From Haloarcula sebkhae (GTDB lineage Archaea > Halobacteriota > Halobacteria > Halobacteriales > Haloarculaceae), in assembly GCF_014647415.1 (NCBI RefSeq), contig NZ_BMPD01000008.1:107638-171637 (forward strand): a stretch of 64,000 bases of DNA. The letters are read 5' to 3'. The notes under the pieces are model-generated. The model was not told the origin of the DNA. It did not search any database and was given only the letters and a program-made list of their open reading frames with translations. A program made the position numbers and the translations under genes. Below, piece after piece: positions 1-9,298 of this stretch. Position 1 is the stretch's first letter, and each line of letters opens with the position of its first letter.

Positions 1-2
1 TG

Positions 3-1247
3 GTCCGGCGAATTCTCGGTCAGATGGCCCGATTCGGACGGCTGGACAGCAGTCGGAGCACCGCCGAAGGCGGTGAAACCGACGACGATGCGGGTGAACT
101 CGACAGTCAGCGACACCGAGATATCGCTGCGGACGTGGCGGCCCGCGGGACCGTGCTGCTCGACAACGACGGCGTCCTGCCGCTGGCTGACGGAGCGGAC
201 GTGGCTGTCATCGGGCCGAACATCGACGAGCCGAAACTGGGTGGCGGCGGCTCTTCCGAAACGACGCCGGTCCACTCAGTCACACCAGTCGAGGGAATCG
301 AATCCCGTGCCGAGGGCGCAGTCACGACAGCGTTCGGCGTCCCGCAGATAGAGTCCGTTTCGCTGTTCGACCTCCTGCCGTTCGTCGGCGAGGACGACGA
401 GGCCGACGGTTCGGCCGAGGACACCACCCGACGGGAGCCGTCGCCCGACGACGCTGTCGACGCGGCCGAGGCAGCCGATGTCCCCGTCGTGTTCGTGCGC
501 GACGCGACGACTGAAGCGCGGGACCGGGACACGCTTGCACTGCCGGGCCGGCAAGACGAACTCGTCTCGGCCGTCGCCGCAGCCAACGAGAACACCGTGG
601 TCGTCGTCCGCTCCGGCGGCCCCGTCGAACTGCCGTGGCGCGAGGACGTGGCCGCGGTCCTCGAACAGTGGTACCCCGGGCAGGCGGACGGCGACGCGGC
701 GGCCGCTGTCCTCTACGGCGACCGCGACCCGAGCGGCCGGCTCCCGGTCACCTTCGCCCCCGAACGCGAGTACCCGACTGCAGGAGTCGAGCGCCGCTAC
801 CCCGGCGTTGACGATGAAGTCCACTACGACGAGGGCGTGTTCGTCGGCTACCGACACTTCGACAACGAAGACGCGGACCCGACCTATCCGTTCGGGCACG
901 GTCACTCGTATGCGACGTTCGAATACGGCGAAGCCGAACACACAGGCGAGCGGACGGTCGCAGTTCCAGTCGAGAACGTCGCTGACAGGTCGGGCCGGGA
1001 AGTCGTTCAGGCCTACGTCCGACCGCCGTCCGTGGACGGCGTCGACCGCCCACAGCGGGAACTCGCCGGGTTCGAGGCGGTACAGTTAGCCGCCGGCGAG
1101 CGGCAGACTGTGAAACTGACGCTGGACGATCTGGCGTTCTCACGGTACGACCCAGATTCCGGATGGACGGTCGATACTGGAACCTACACCGTCGAAATCG
1201 GCCGGTCGTCGCGAGACATTCGGACGACACTCCATGTCGATCGCTAG
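3..1247 (+). CDS. Glycoside hydrolase family 3 beta-glucosidase-like protein, C-terminal part
   Basis: The reading frame is open from the first bases of the window and begins with VRRILGQMARFGRLD, which resembles the helix ending the first GH3 barrel (VRRIL..K...GLF), so the gene starts upstream and only its C-terminal part is here. What follows fits the GH3 C-terminal alpha/beta sandwich (LLDNDGVLPL, VAVIGPN near residue 60, LPGRQDELV, YPGQADGDAAA) and a fibronectin type III-like domain (YPFGHGHSYATFEY, then VPVENVADRSGREVVQAYV). GH3 enzymes hydrolyse beta-glucosides and related oligosaccharides. An Asp-rich insertion around residues 118-145 of the visible part is typical of halophilic adaptation. 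Substrate cannot be told. The family call is firm; the start is outside the window. Confidence 0.9.
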   Translation, partial: VRRILGQMARFGRLDSSRSTAEGGETDDDAGELDSQRHRDIAADVAARGTVLLDNDGVLPLADGADVAVIGPNIDEPKLGGGGSSETTPVHSVTPVEGIESRAEGAVTTAFGVPQIESVSLFDLLPFVGEDDEADGSAEDTTRREPSPDDAVDAAEAADVPVVFVRDATTEARDRDTLALPGRQDELVSAVAAANENTVVVVRSGGPVELPWREDVAAVLEQWYPGQADGDAAAAVLYGDRDPSGRLPVTFAPEREYPTAGVERRYPGVDDEVHYDEGVFVGYRHFDNEDADPTYPFGHGHSYATFEYGEAEHTGERTVAVPVENVADRSGREVVQAYVRPPSVDGVDRPQRELAGFEAVQLAAGERQTVKLTLDDLAFSRYDPDSGWTVDTGTYTVEIGRSSRDIRTTLHVDR

Positions 1248-1355
1248 CGCGTCAGATCTCCTGCGACTGAAATCCCGACGTATCCGCTGAAAACCGTCTG
1301 AAGCCGGAAATTCGCGGCCGGGGATTTCAAGCCCCCCGAATACATATAGCCAGTC

Positions 1356-1745
1356 ATGAGTCAGACGCTCGAAACCATGGAGCCGAATCCGGTGTGGGTC
1401 GAAGACGCCTATTCCGACACCGTCGACGTTCTCACACGCTATGCTGACGAGTTCGAGTACAAGATCTGGGGCGGCGACTGGTGTAAGGACTGCCGGGCCC
1501 AGCTCCCCGACTTCGGGGCGGCCCTGAAAGCCGCCGGCGTTCCGGACGCCCAGATTCACCACTACCCTGTCGAGAAGGAAGACGACGGCTCGAAGACCGG
1601 TCCCAAAGTCGAAGAGTATGACATCGAACTCATCCCGACGGTTGTCGTCGAACACGACGGCGAGGAGATCGCCCGCTTCGTCGAAGAAGAGCCGGTCCCT
1701 ATCGCAGTGTATCTCGCCGACAAAATCGAAGCCGCAATGTCGTAG
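1356..1745 (+). CDS. Thioredoxin-like protein with WCKDC motif
   Basis: This 129-residue protein has a thioredoxin-type active site WCKDC near residue 42, followed by a long helix and the cis-proline strand ELIPTVVV near residue 97. Both are hallmarks of thioredoxin-fold proteins. It probably performs thiol-disulfide exchange or binds a thiol partner in the cytoplasm; no signal peptide is visible. A TATA-like stretch (ATACATATAG) lies just upstream. It ends 2 bases from the convergently transcribed thioredoxin-domain protein YyaL, so two thiol-related genes face each other. The partner is unknown. Confidence 0.8.
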   Translation: MSQTLETMEPNPVWVEDAYSDTVDVLTRYADEFEYKIWGGDWCKDCRAQLPDFGAALKAAGVPDAQIHHYPVEKEDDGSKTGPKVEEYDIELIPTVVVEHDGEEIARFVEEEPVPIAVYLADKIEAAMS

Positions 1746-1747
1746 TC

Positions 1748-3901
1748 TTATTCCGTATCGTCGGTCGTCTCGCCCCAGTCTAACGCCGTCTTGAGGTTGT
1801 GTTTCGGCGGCGAGCAGGCGAAGTTCCGGCAGGCGTACACCGTCGGCCGGTCGTCGATCTGCTCGCGGCCGGCCCAGATCGGCGGCGACTCGTCCACCTC
1901 CAGTGTGTCGAGCCGCTGCTCGAAACGACTTTTCTCGGCTGGCCGGTGAGCCAGCAAGCGCCGCGGGATGTACTGCTCGGCGAGGGTCTCCGTCCACTCA
2001 GTCGGGTAGTCTGACTGGTCGCCGACCAGCGTGAGCTCCAGCGCACCCTGCTCGTAGGTGTCCGTCGCCAGCGTGAGCGAGGCGTGTTGGAGCGGGTTCG
2101 AGGAGACGCGGTCGGCATGCGTTCGGATGGCCTGCTCGGCCACGCTCTCGAAGCGGTCGTCGTCGCTGAAATGGGATAGCGACAGCAGGAGGTCGACAGC
2201 GACACCCGTACTCGACGGTGTCGACTGGTCGGTCAGTTCCTGCGGCCGTGCGACCAGCGATTCGCCGCCGGTCGGGGTGAAAAACAGCGTGCCCTGTTCG
2301 TCGTCCCAGAACGCCTCGGTGATGGCCTGCCCGAGGTCCATCGCGAACGCGAGATGCTCAACGTCCCCGGTCGCCTCGAACAGCGTCAGCGCACCGCGGC
2401 CGAGGAACGCGTAGTCCTCCAGGTAGCCGTCGATAGCCACGTCGCCGTCCTTGTACCGGCGGTTGAGTCGCCCTGCATTGTCGTCCCACAGGTGCTCCCG
2501 GACGAACGAGAGGGCGTTGGCGGCCACGTCGGCATACTGGTCGTCGAGTACAATCGCGCCCTCGGCCAGCGTCCGAATCATCAGGCCGTTCCAGCCGGCC
2601 AGCACCTTCTCGTCGCGGGCCGGTCGCGGTCTGCTCTCTCTGGCCTCGAAGGTCTCGTTTAGCGCCCGCTGGAGGCTCGCCGTGATTTCGTCCTCAGTTT
2701 GGTCGTACTCCTCGGCCAGCACAGATACCGGCTTTCGGACGGCGAGTACGGTCGCGCCCTCGAAGTTGCCCCGCTCCGTGACGCCGAAGTAGTCACAGAA
2801 AATCTCGGCGTCCGTCTCGTCGTCGACAGCATCGCGGACCTGCTCGGGCGTCCAGACGTAGAACAGTCCCTCTTCCGTCTCGCCCTCAGGCTCATCGATT
2901 GGCGCACTTTCCGCGTCCAGTGTGCTGAAGAAACCTCCTTCTGGATGTTGCATCTCGCGCTGAACGAACTCGAAGGTCTCCCGGACGACCGAGGCGTAGC
3001 GCTCTGAGCCGATAGCCTGATAGCCGGCGAGGAAGGCACGGGGAATCTCGGCGTTGTCGTACAGCATTTTCTCGAAGTGCGGAACGGCCCACTGCTGGTC
3101 CGTCGCGTAGCGGTGGAAGCCGCCGCCGACGTGGTCGTACAGCCCCCGGTCGGCCATCACGTCCAGCGTCTCCTCGACGACGTTCAGGTAGTCTTCTTGT
3201 CCATCGTCAGCATATGCCCGCAACAACGCGTGCAGTCTCCCGTTCTGGGGGAACTTCGGGCCGCCGGAGCCCCAGCCACCGTCCTGCCTGTCGGCCCCAC
3301 GATGGGCAATCGTTCCGGCGGTCTGGATGATGTCTTCGGCAGGGTCCTCGGGGTCAGCCGGCGTCGCTTCGAGGTCGCTCTCGATAGCCTCGGTCCACTG
3401 CCGGGCGCGGTTCTCCATCTCCTCGCGCTGCTCGGGGTCCGACCACGAGCCTGAAAGGCGCTGGAGCAGGTCGCCAAAGCCCGGCTGCCCGCGCTTTTCC
3501 TCCGGCGGGAAGTACGTCCCGACGTAGAACGGCTCCCCCTCCGGCGTGAGCCAGGCTGACAGCGGCCAGCCACCGCCGCCGGTCACCTGCTGACAGATGC
3601 TCATGTACACCGAATCGAGGTCCGGGCGCTCCTCGCGGTCGACCTTTATCGGGACGAAGTTCTCGTTCAGTTGTTCGGCGATGGCCTCGTCCTCGAAGCT
3701 CTCCTCCTCCATGACGTGGCACCAGTGACACGCCGCGTAGCCGATCGAGAGGAAGATGGGCACGTCCCGTTCCTTGGCGGCCTCTAGGGCCGTCTCGTCC
3801 CAGGGCTGCCAGTTGACCGGATTGTCCGCGTGCTGGCGAAGATATGGGCTCTCCGCCTCGTCGAGTCGGTTTCGGGCCGTCGGGTCCGTGGCGTCGCTCA
3901 T
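1748..3901 (-). CDS. YyaL/DUF255 thioredoxin domain-containing protein
   Basis: A 717-residue protein. The N-terminal DUF255 thioredoxin-like domain is recognised by SPYLRQHADNPVNWQPW near residue 18, the CHWCHVM active-site motif near residue 59, and VDREERPDLD. The rest is an alpha/alpha-barrel of the six-hairpin glycosidase type, with the conserved block GGWGSGGPKFP and later DEKVLAGWNGLMI. This is the full-length architecture of the YyaL/spermatogenesis-associated protein 20 family. Its biochemical role is not established; redox function and N-acylglucosamine-epimerase-like folding have been suggested from structure. The ATG start lies directly before the conserved N-terminus. Family assignment is secure, function open. 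Confidence 0.9.
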   Translation of the reverse strand: MSDATDPTARNRLDEAESPYLRQHADNPVNWQPWDETALEAAKERDVPIFLSIGYAACHWCHVMEEESFEDEAIAEQLNENFVPIKVDREERPDLDSVYMSICQQVTGGGGWPLSAWLTPEGEPFYVGTYFPPEEKRGQPGFGDLLQRLSGSWSDPEQREEMENRARQWTEAIESDLEATPADPEDPAEDIIQTAGTIAHRGADRQDGGWGSGGPKFPQNGRLHALLRAYADDGQEDYLNVVEETLDVMADRGLYDHVGGGFHRYATDQQWAVPHFEKMLYDNAEIPRAFLAGYQAIGSERYASVVRETFEFVQREMQHPEGGFFSTLDAESAPIDEPEGETEEGLFYVWTPEQVRDAVDDETDAEIFCDYFGVTERGNFEGATVLAVRKPVSVLAEEYDQTEDEITASLQRALNETFEARESRPRPARDEKVLAGWNGLMIRTLAEGAIVLDDQYADVAANALSFVREHLWDDNAGRLNRRYKDGDVAIDGYLEDYAFLGRGALTLFEATGDVEHLAFAMDLGQAITEAFWDDEQGTLFFTPTGGESLVARPQELTDQSTPSSTGVAVDLLLSLSHFSDDDRFESVAEQAIRTHADRVSSNPLQHASLTLATDTYEQGALELTLVGDQSDYPTEWTETLAEQYIPRRLLAHRPAEKSRFEQRLDTLEVDESPPIWAGREQIDDRPTVYACRNFACSPPKHNLKTALDWGETTDDTE

Positions 3902-3955
3902 ACCCGTGGCTGGGAGCGCCGCGGTGAAAAGGAACGCGACGCCGGCAGCGACGCC

Positions 3956-4219
3956 TCACTCGCCCGCCAGCCGGATTCCATGGGCGATGACGTACATCAG
4001 GGCAATTCCAGCGCCGACGGCGAGAATAAAATCACCGAGCAGGGCCAGTAGTGCACCCAGCGCGGAGTTCTCGGCACCGAAGAAGGCGATGGCATAGAAC
4101 GGGAGGCTCCCGGCAACGAACACGCCGACGAGTTTCGCGAGTGGCACGGCCTCCGAAAGTATCTGGGCGCTGTCGATCTCTCCTGTTGCGGGGTCGATGA
4201 ATGGGCGGGGAGGGGACAC
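3956..4219 (-). CDS. Small two-helix membrane protein
   Basis: An 87-residue protein, mostly hydrophobic, with a first membrane segment around LVGVFVAGSLPFYAIAFF and a longer second one or pair through LGALLALLGDFILAVGAGIALMYVIAHGI. I chose the GTG start at 4219 because it gives a compact protein beginning PFIDPATGEID and leaves the purD promoter free. An ATG further upstream (near 4350) would overlap the region just before purD and add a low-complexity basic N-terminus unlike halophilic proteins. It lies between yyaL (same strand) and purD (divergent). I do not recognise a characterised family. Confidence 0.55.
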   Translation of the reverse strand: MSPPRPFIDPATGEIDSAQILSEAVPLAKLVGVFVAGSLPFYAIAFFGAENSALGALLALLGDFILAVGAGIALMYVIAHGIRLAGE

Positions 4220-4364
4220 ACACCTGTCTGGCAGGCGGTCGGGTGAAGTAGCTCCCGGTCTCCGTCTGGCGACTCGTCGGCGCTCGACACAGAAACGACC
4301 GCCACAGTCAGCGAAAACCGGCGAAAAGACAATACTTACGTGAGAGCCCATCCGGCCTTCGGGT

Positions 4365-5717
4365 ATGTCAGAGACAGTGCTGCTCGTGGGTGGCGGCGGC
4401 CGGGAACACGCGATTGCGCGCTCGCTCGCGGACTCGCCGGGGGAGCTGTACGCCTGTGCCAGCAACCGGAACCCGGGCATCGTCGCCCTCGCCGACGGCT
4501 TCGAGGCACTCGATACGACCAATCCGAAGGCAGTGACGACCTACGCTCGGGAGGTCGACGCCACGCTGGCGGTCATCGGCCCCGAGGCGGCCCTCGCCGC
4601 TGGGGTCGCTGACGCGCTGGATGACGCCGGAGTCTACACCTTCGGGCCACAGGAACAGGAGGCCCGCATCGAGACGGACAAGGCGTTCCAGCGGCGGTTC
4701 ATGCGCGAACACGACATCCCCGGCTGTCCGGACTTCGAGACGTTCGAGGACATGGAGGCCGCCTGCGAGTACATCGACGAGTACGACGGCGACCTCGCGG
4801 TCAAGCCTGCCGGGCTGACCGGCGGTAAGGGCGTCCGCGTCATCGGTGACCAGTGCACCGTCGAGGAGGCCAAAGAGTACCTCCGAAGCTCCGACTACGA
4901 CCGCGTCGTCCTCGAAGAACGCCTCGTCGGCGAGGAGTTCACCGTTCAGGCCTTTGTCGCCAACGGCCAGCTGCGTGTCACTCCGGCAGTACAAGACCAC
5001 AAGCGAGCCTACGAGGGCGACGAGGGGCCGAACACCGGCGGCATGGGGAGTTACTCCGACGCCAGCCTCCACCTCCCGTTCATGGACGAGGACGACTACA
5101 TGGACGCCGTCGATGTGCTCCGTGCGACCGTCGAGGCCCTCGACGGCTACAAGGGCGTGCTGTACGGCCAGTTCATGCTCACTGAGACCGGGCCACGCGT
5201 CGTGGAGTTCAACGCCCGCTTTGGTGACCCCGAGGCGATGAACACGCTGCCGATGCTGAACACGGACTTCCTCGACGTGCTGACTGCTGCCCGCGACGGT
5301 GACCCGCTGCCACAACTCTCGTTCCGCCCGATGGCGACCGTCTGCAAGTACGCCGTCCCAGACGGATACCCGACCGACCCCGACGCCGGGGCGAAGGTGA
5401 CCATCGACGACGATGTAATCGCCGAAGTCGTCCAGGATCATCGCGAGCAGTCTGGCGACGACGCGGAGACAGCCCCGGAGGCACTGCTGTTCTACGCCAG
5501 CGTCGACGACCGCGAGGACGGCATCTACACGACCACCTCCCGGTCCTACGCCGTTGTTGGCCTGGCAGAGACGATTAGCGACGCGGAGGCCATCGCCGAG
5601 GAAGCGCTGCAGCGGGCCGGTACGGAGGGCCTCCGGGTCCGCCACGACATCGGCAAAGCCGACCTCGTCCAGCAGCGTATCGACCACATGGACGACATCC
5701 GCGGCGGCGCGGACTGA
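4365..5717 (+). CDS. purD: Phosphoribosylamine--glycine ligase (GAR synthetase)
   Basis: Catalyses ATP-dependent ligation of glycine to 5-phosphoribosylamine, the second step of de novo purine synthesis. The 450-residue protein begins with the family's nucleotide-fold signature VLLVGGGGREHAIA. It continues with a pre-ATP-grasp domain containing VIGPEAALAAGVADAL, the ATP-grasp core (AVKPAGLTGGKGV near 145-157, NTGGMGSYSD near 225, VLYGQFM and EFNARFGDPEAM near 275), and the C-terminal PurD domain. All signature blocks are intact and the length is normal. It is monocistronic or loosely linked to the acyltransferase 55 bases downstream. Confidence 0.97.
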   Translation: MSETVLLVGGGGREHAIARSLADSPGELYACASNRNPGIVALADGFEALDTTNPKAVTTYAREVDATLAVIGPEAALAAGVADALDDAGVYTFGPQEQEARIETDKAFQRRFMREHDIPGCPDFETFEDMEAACEYIDEYDGDLAVKPAGLTGGKGVRVIGDQCTVEEAKEYLRSSDYDRVVLEERLVGEEFTVQAFVANGQLRVTPAVQDHKRAYEGDEGPNTGGMGSYSDASLHLPFMDEDDYMDAVDVLRATVEALDGYKGVLYGQFMLTETGPRVVEFNARFGDPEAMNTLPMLNTDFLDVLTAARDGDPLPQLSFRPMATVCKYAVPDGYPTDPDAGAKVTIDDDVIAEVVQDHREQSGDDAETAPEALLFYASVDDREDGIYTTTSRSYAVVGLAETISDAEAIAEEALQRAGTEGLRVRHDIGKADLVQQRIDHMDDIRGGAD

Positions 5718-5772
5718 GCGCGCGGCATCGGAGCCGCCGGGTTTGAGTACCGCGGCCCCGTACACGACGGAC

Positions 5773-6291
5773 GTGAGTGGTCCACGACACGACCGGCTGC
5801 GCCAGCACCCGACGCCCGGCCTGTACAACTCCCTGTTCCCGTGGCCGGACGCCAAACACCCGCTCCGGGTGATGATAAACTACGTTGTCATCCTCGTCTG
5901 TCGCATCTCGCCAAGTCTCCGGCTCAAGAACTGGCTGCTCTCGCGACTCGGTGTCACTGTCGGCGACGGTGTCGCGTGGGGGCTGGAGTCGACACCCGAC
6001 GTGTTCTGGCCCGAACTCATCACCGTCGAGGACCACGCCATCATCGGGTACGACGCGACGCTGCTGTGTCACGAGTTTCTGCAAGACGAGTACCGGACCG
6101 GTGAGGTCGTCGTCGGGGAACGGGCGATGATCGGTGCGGGCGCAATCGTCCTTCCCGGCGTCGAAATCGGCGCGGGCGCACAGGTCGCGGCGAACTCGCT
6201 CGTTACTGCCGACGTGCCGCCGGAAACGACCGTTGCCGGCGTCCCGGCCGAACCGCTGGGCTCGGACGACGAAACGACCGAAGAACCGTAA
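5773..6291 (+). CDS. Hexapeptide-repeat acyltransferase
   Basis: A 172-residue protein with a left-handed beta-helix built of hexapeptide repeats: ITVEDHAIIGYDATLLCHEF, then VVVGERAMIGAGAIVLPGVEIGAGAQVAANSLVTADVPPETTVAGVPAEPL. The closing V-P-P-E-T-x-x-A-G-V-P-A motif is typical of maltose/galactoside O-acetyltransferase relatives (LbH_MAT-like). The N-terminal half has a hydrophobic helix (VMINYVVILVCRI) that may attach it to the membrane. The GTG start at 5773 is preferred because upstream in-frame codons overlap purD. The acceptor could be a sugar or lipid-linked glycan; the sequence does not say. Confidence 0.8.
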   Translation: MSGPRHDRLRQHPTPGLYNSLFPWPDAKHPLRVMINYVVILVCRISPSLRLKNWLLSRLGVTVGDGVAWGLESTPDVFWPELITVEDHAIIGYDATLLCHEFLQDEYRTGEVVVGERAMIGAGAIVLPGVEIGAGAQVAANSLVTADVPPETTVAGVPAEPLGSDDETTEEP

Positions 6292-6297
6292 CCTCGC

Positions 6298-7092
6298 TTA
6301 GCCCCGAACACGGACGATGCCCGTGTTGAAGACGCGCTTGTTCGGGATGATGTACTCCTCGCCGTCGCTTTCGATACGCGTGACGAGGATGTCGACTTCC
6401 TGAACGATGCCGCTCTGGTCGCCGATGACGATTTCGTCGCCGATGCTGTACGGCTCTGTCAACAGGAGGTAGAGACCGGCCGCACCGGCTTGCAGGATGT
6501 CTTTCAGTGCCAGCCCACAGACGAACACCAGCCCGAACGCGTAGGCCCCGAGGAGGATGAGCAGGGCGAGGGTTTCGACGCCCAGCTGCCCGAGCGCGAT
6601 GAGCACTGCCAGGTAGAAGATGCTGTACTTGACGAGTTCGGGCAGGACCGTCGCCTCGGGCATCTTGACGCTGCGCAGCCGCTCGGAGACGATGAGTTTG
6701 GCCTTGTCGCCCGCGATGAGACCGATGATGACGGCGAACAGGGCGATAAACAGGTCGGGCAGGAACGACGTGAAGCGGGCCCAGTACAGTTCCGGGTCGG
6801 TCAGTTGCGCGATGTTGAGGACGGCGGTGACCGTCGTGATGTAGATGAATAGCGCTGCGAGATTCGAGACGATGCCGACGGTCGATGTGCCAAGTCCCCT
6901 CGCCGTCCGCTCGAAAGGCGTTCCCTCAACCGCCTCTGGGACACCGAGTTCGCGCATGAACCGCCGGGACGAGCGCCAGACGAGATAGCCAAGCACGATA
7001 CCCACAGCCAGTACTACGAGCGAAAAGACGAACGTTCCTTGTGGCGAGAACACCCGCCGTATGACCGTCGCCCAGTCGAAGCCGAACTGCAT
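6298..7092 (-). CDS. MscS-family small-conductance mechanosensitive channel
   Basis: A 264-residue membrane protein with about four N-terminal hydrophobic segments followed by the MscS pore-lining helix and beta-domain. The conserved part runs through LLILLGAYAFGLVFVCGLALKDILQAGAAGLYLL and then PYSIGDEIVIGDQSGIVQEVDILVTRI and YIIPNKRVF, the classic MscS beta-domain blocks. MscS channels release solutes on hypo-osmotic shock. The long cytoplasmic alpha/beta domain of E. coli MscS is truncated here, as in many archaeal homologues. It starts 2 bases after the stop of the diadenylate cyclase gene and is very likely co-transcribed with it. Confidence 0.93.
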   Translation of the reverse strand: MQFGFDWATVIRRVFSPQGTFVFSLVVLAVGIVLGYLVWRSSRRFMRELGVPEAVEGTPFERTARGLGTSTVGIVSNLAALFIYITTVTAVLNIAQLTDPELYWARFTSFLPDLFIALFAVIIGLIAGDKAKLIVSERLRSVKMPEATVLPELVKYSIFYLAVLIALGQLGVETLALLILLGAYAFGLVFVCGLALKDILQAGAAGLYLLLTEPYSIGDEIVIGDQSGIVQEVDILVTRIESDGEEYIIPNKRVFNTGIVRVRG

Positions 7093-7094
7093 CC

Positions 7095-7904
7095 TCAGTA
7101 CTCCTCGGGGTCGATCTCGAGGACCAGCTCCCCGCCTTTGAACGCCCGTACGAGCCCGTCGCTCTCCGAGAGAACAATAGCCGTCGCCATGGTGTCACGG
7201 GTGACTGCGCCGGCCGCCATGTGCCGAGCGCCGAGTCCCTTGGGGATATCGACCCCCTCTGCGGATGGTTCGAGGTACCGATACGCGGAGACGATCTTGC
7301 CGGCGTCGGAGATGACGAACGCGCCGTCGAGCCGCGAGAACTCCTTGAGCATCACGTTCACGATGGGGTCGCCGACGTGGACGTGGGACTTCTCGAAGGG
7401 GTTGTACGACAGCGGCCGGGACTTGTTCATCACCTTACCGGCGTCACCGACGACGAACAGAGCACCGACGGGCTTGCCCTTTTGGCCTTTCTTCCCCAGT
7501 TCGATGGCCACCTCGAAGACGTCGCGGACGACGCTTGCGTCCGCCCTGGAGTTGACGAACATGTCGTACACGCCGGAGGGGGAGAAGTCGTTGGTCTGGA
7601 CCCGAACGATCGTGTTCTCAGACCCATCCAGCACTTCGGTCACACAGAGCACCTCGTCGCCCTCGTCGACGATGCCCTGCTCCAGCGCGCCCTCGATACC
7701 GAAGCGAAGGCGCCCTTCGAGGTCGGTGAAATCAATCGGTAGTTCGACGAACGGCTCCGCATCGAGGGTGTTCTCCGGCCCGACGACGACGATCTCCTCG
7801 TCGACGTCGTCGAACTCCTCGAAGAACGACGCGTTCGGGGAAAACAGGAACACGGCGTCGACGTCTGCGACCAGGTCTCCGAGCAGGTCGCGCAACTCGT
7901 TCAT
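7095..7904 (-). CDS. dacZ: Archaeal diadenylate cyclase (c-di-AMP synthase, DisA_N/DAC domain)
   Basis: Condenses two ATP into cyclic di-AMP. The C-terminal half of this 269-residue protein carries the DAC domain with both catalytic motifs: DGAFVISDAG near residue 193 and GLGARHMAAGAVTRDTMATAIVLSES near 225-250 (DGA and RHR-like RHM). The N-terminal half (residues 1-120) is the alpha/beta domain characteristic of DacZ of Euryarchaeota rather than bacterial CdaA or DisA. In haloarchaea this enzyme is linked to osmoregulation and its level is tightly controlled. The mscS gene follows immediately in the same direction. The ATG is preceded by an AT-rich stretch containing TTTTTTTCGACAG on the coding strand, consistent with a promoter there. 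Confidence 0.93.
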   Translation of the reverse strand: MNELRDLLGDLVADVDAVFLFSPNASFFEEFDDVDEEIVVVGPENTLDAEPFVELPIDFTDLEGRLRFGIEGALEQGIVDEGDEVLCVTEVLDGSENTIVRVQTNDFSPSGVYDMFVNSRADASVVRDVFEVAIELGKKGQKGKPVGALFVVGDAGKVMNKSRPLSYNPFEKSHVHVGDPIVNVMLKEFSRLDGAFVISDAGKIVSAYRYLEPSAEGVDIPKGLGARHMAAGAVTRDTMATAIVLSESDGLVRAFKGGELVLEIDPEEY

Positions 7905-7976
7905 TATCAGAACGATGCTGTCTGTCGAAAAAAAGGTTGCGGGCAGTCAGCCACACGTCCGACGGCGGGTCACCGG

Positions 7977-9296
7977 TCAGATATCTTTCGAAGGCACTGC
8001 CAGCAATTGACCGAACGCGCCGCTCTCCCCGTGGCAGTGACAGTACGTGCCGACGGTGTTGTACTCCGTGAGGCCGTCGTGTTCGCCGTCGATGCCGTCG
8101 CCGCGGACCACGTCGAAGGCGAACGACGCGTCGTTGCCGAGTGTCGCAGCGGAGTAGTGGAACTCGTGTCCGCGCCGGTGCGCTCCGGACGCGGCCACGG
8201 CGGTGTCTGACTGCGCCTCCAGCTCCACGTGGTCGAGCGCCTGGTACCGGTCCTGCATCTCGATGTTTGCGGGGAGAACCCCGGCCATCTCGTAGGTGTC
8301 GCCGTCGGTCGTCGTCAGCGATTCCGACAGCGCCATCAGCCCACCACACTCGCCGTAAATGGGGACGCTGTCGGCGGCACGACTGGCTAGCTCGTCGAGC
8401 GTGCCACCGGTTTCGAGCGACTCGCCGTGGAGTTCCGGATAGCCGCCGGGCAGATATATCGCGTCGGCGTCGGGGACTGGGTCACCGGCGACCGGCGAGA
8501 ACGGCTCGACAGTCGCCTCGGACCGGAGCCGTTCGAGCACTGAGGGATAGGTGAAACAAAACGCGCTGTCCTGTGCAACGGCGACCCGGCGGTCAGCCGG
8601 CGAGTCGCCAGTATTTCGCTCCGTAGTCGCGACTTCCGGCGGTGCCCGTGCTGTCTCGACTAGCCGCTCGACATCGATGGTCTCCGCCGCCGTCGAGAGC
8701 GCGTCGCGATTGAGGCCGGCCTCCGAGCCCATGTGGAGCCCGAGATGGCGGTCGGGAATCTCCAGGTCCGACATCGGCGGAATCCGGCCGAAGTAGGCGA
8801 GGTCTTCGGGGAGTGCGTCCCTGATACCGTCGGCGTGTCGGCCGCCGTGAGCGCGCTGTGCGAGGATACCGGCCACGTCGATATCGACGCCGATGCGGTC
8901 GGCGTACTGTGCGAACCCGAGCGCCGTCGCAGCAACGCTTTCCATGCCAGCCTTCGCGTCCACGACCAGAACGACCGGGAGGTCCAGCCCCTCGGCGACG
9001 GCTGCCGTCGATGTCTTCGTCCCATCGTAGAGCCCCATCACGCCCTCCACGACGCAGATGTCGCCCGTGCCGCGCCAGTAGGTGCGACACATACCGTCTT
9101 CGCCCGCGAGCCAGGGGTCGAGGGTCCGCGACGGCGTGTCGACAAGTGCTTCGTGATGACTTGGGTCGATGAAGTCCGGACCTGCCTTGGCCGGCTGTGG
9201 CTGATACCCGGCGTCTTCAAGTGCTGTCAGGGTCGCCAGCGTCGCAACGGTCTTGCCGACGCCGGAGCTCGTGCCGGCGAGGACGACCCCCTCCAT
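7977..9296 (-). CDS. cbiA: Cobyrinate a,c-diamide synthase
   Basis: Amidates the a and c carboxylates of cobyrinate using glutamine and ATP in adenosylcobalamin synthesis. The 439-residue protein starts MEGVVLAGTSSGVGKTV, a P-loop of the dethiobiotin-synthetase-like domain. It contains CVVEGVMGLYDG near residue 80 and ends with a class I glutamine amidotransferase domain: LPGGYPELHGESL, nucleophile motif YGECGGLMALS, and GHEFHYS. I used the ATG at 9296 because it begins the P-loop domain; frames upstream of it run through cobT. The start is 2 bases after the cobT stop, so the two genes form an operon transcribed from the cobT side. Confidence 0.95.
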   Translation of the reverse strand: MEGVVLAGTSSGVGKTVATLATLTALEDAGYQPQPAKAGPDFIDPSHHEALVDTPSRTLDPWLAGEDGMCRTYWRGTGDICVVEGVMGLYDGTKTSTAAVAEGLDLPVVLVVDAKAGMESVAATALGFAQYADRIGVDIDVAGILAQRAHGGRHADGIRDALPEDLAYFGRIPPMSDLEIPDRHLGLHMGSEAGLNRDALSTAAETIDVERLVETARAPPEVATTERNTGDSPADRRVAVAQDSAFCFTYPSVLERLRSEATVEPFSPVAGDPVPDADAIYLPGGYPELHGESLETGGTLDELASRAADSVPIYGECGGLMALSESLTTTDGDTYEMAGVLPANIEMQDRYQALDHVELEAQSDTAVAASGAHRRGHEFHYSAATLGNDASFAFDVVRGDGIDGEHDGLTEYNTVGTYCHCHGESGAFGQLLAVPSKDI

Positions 9297-9298
9297 CG

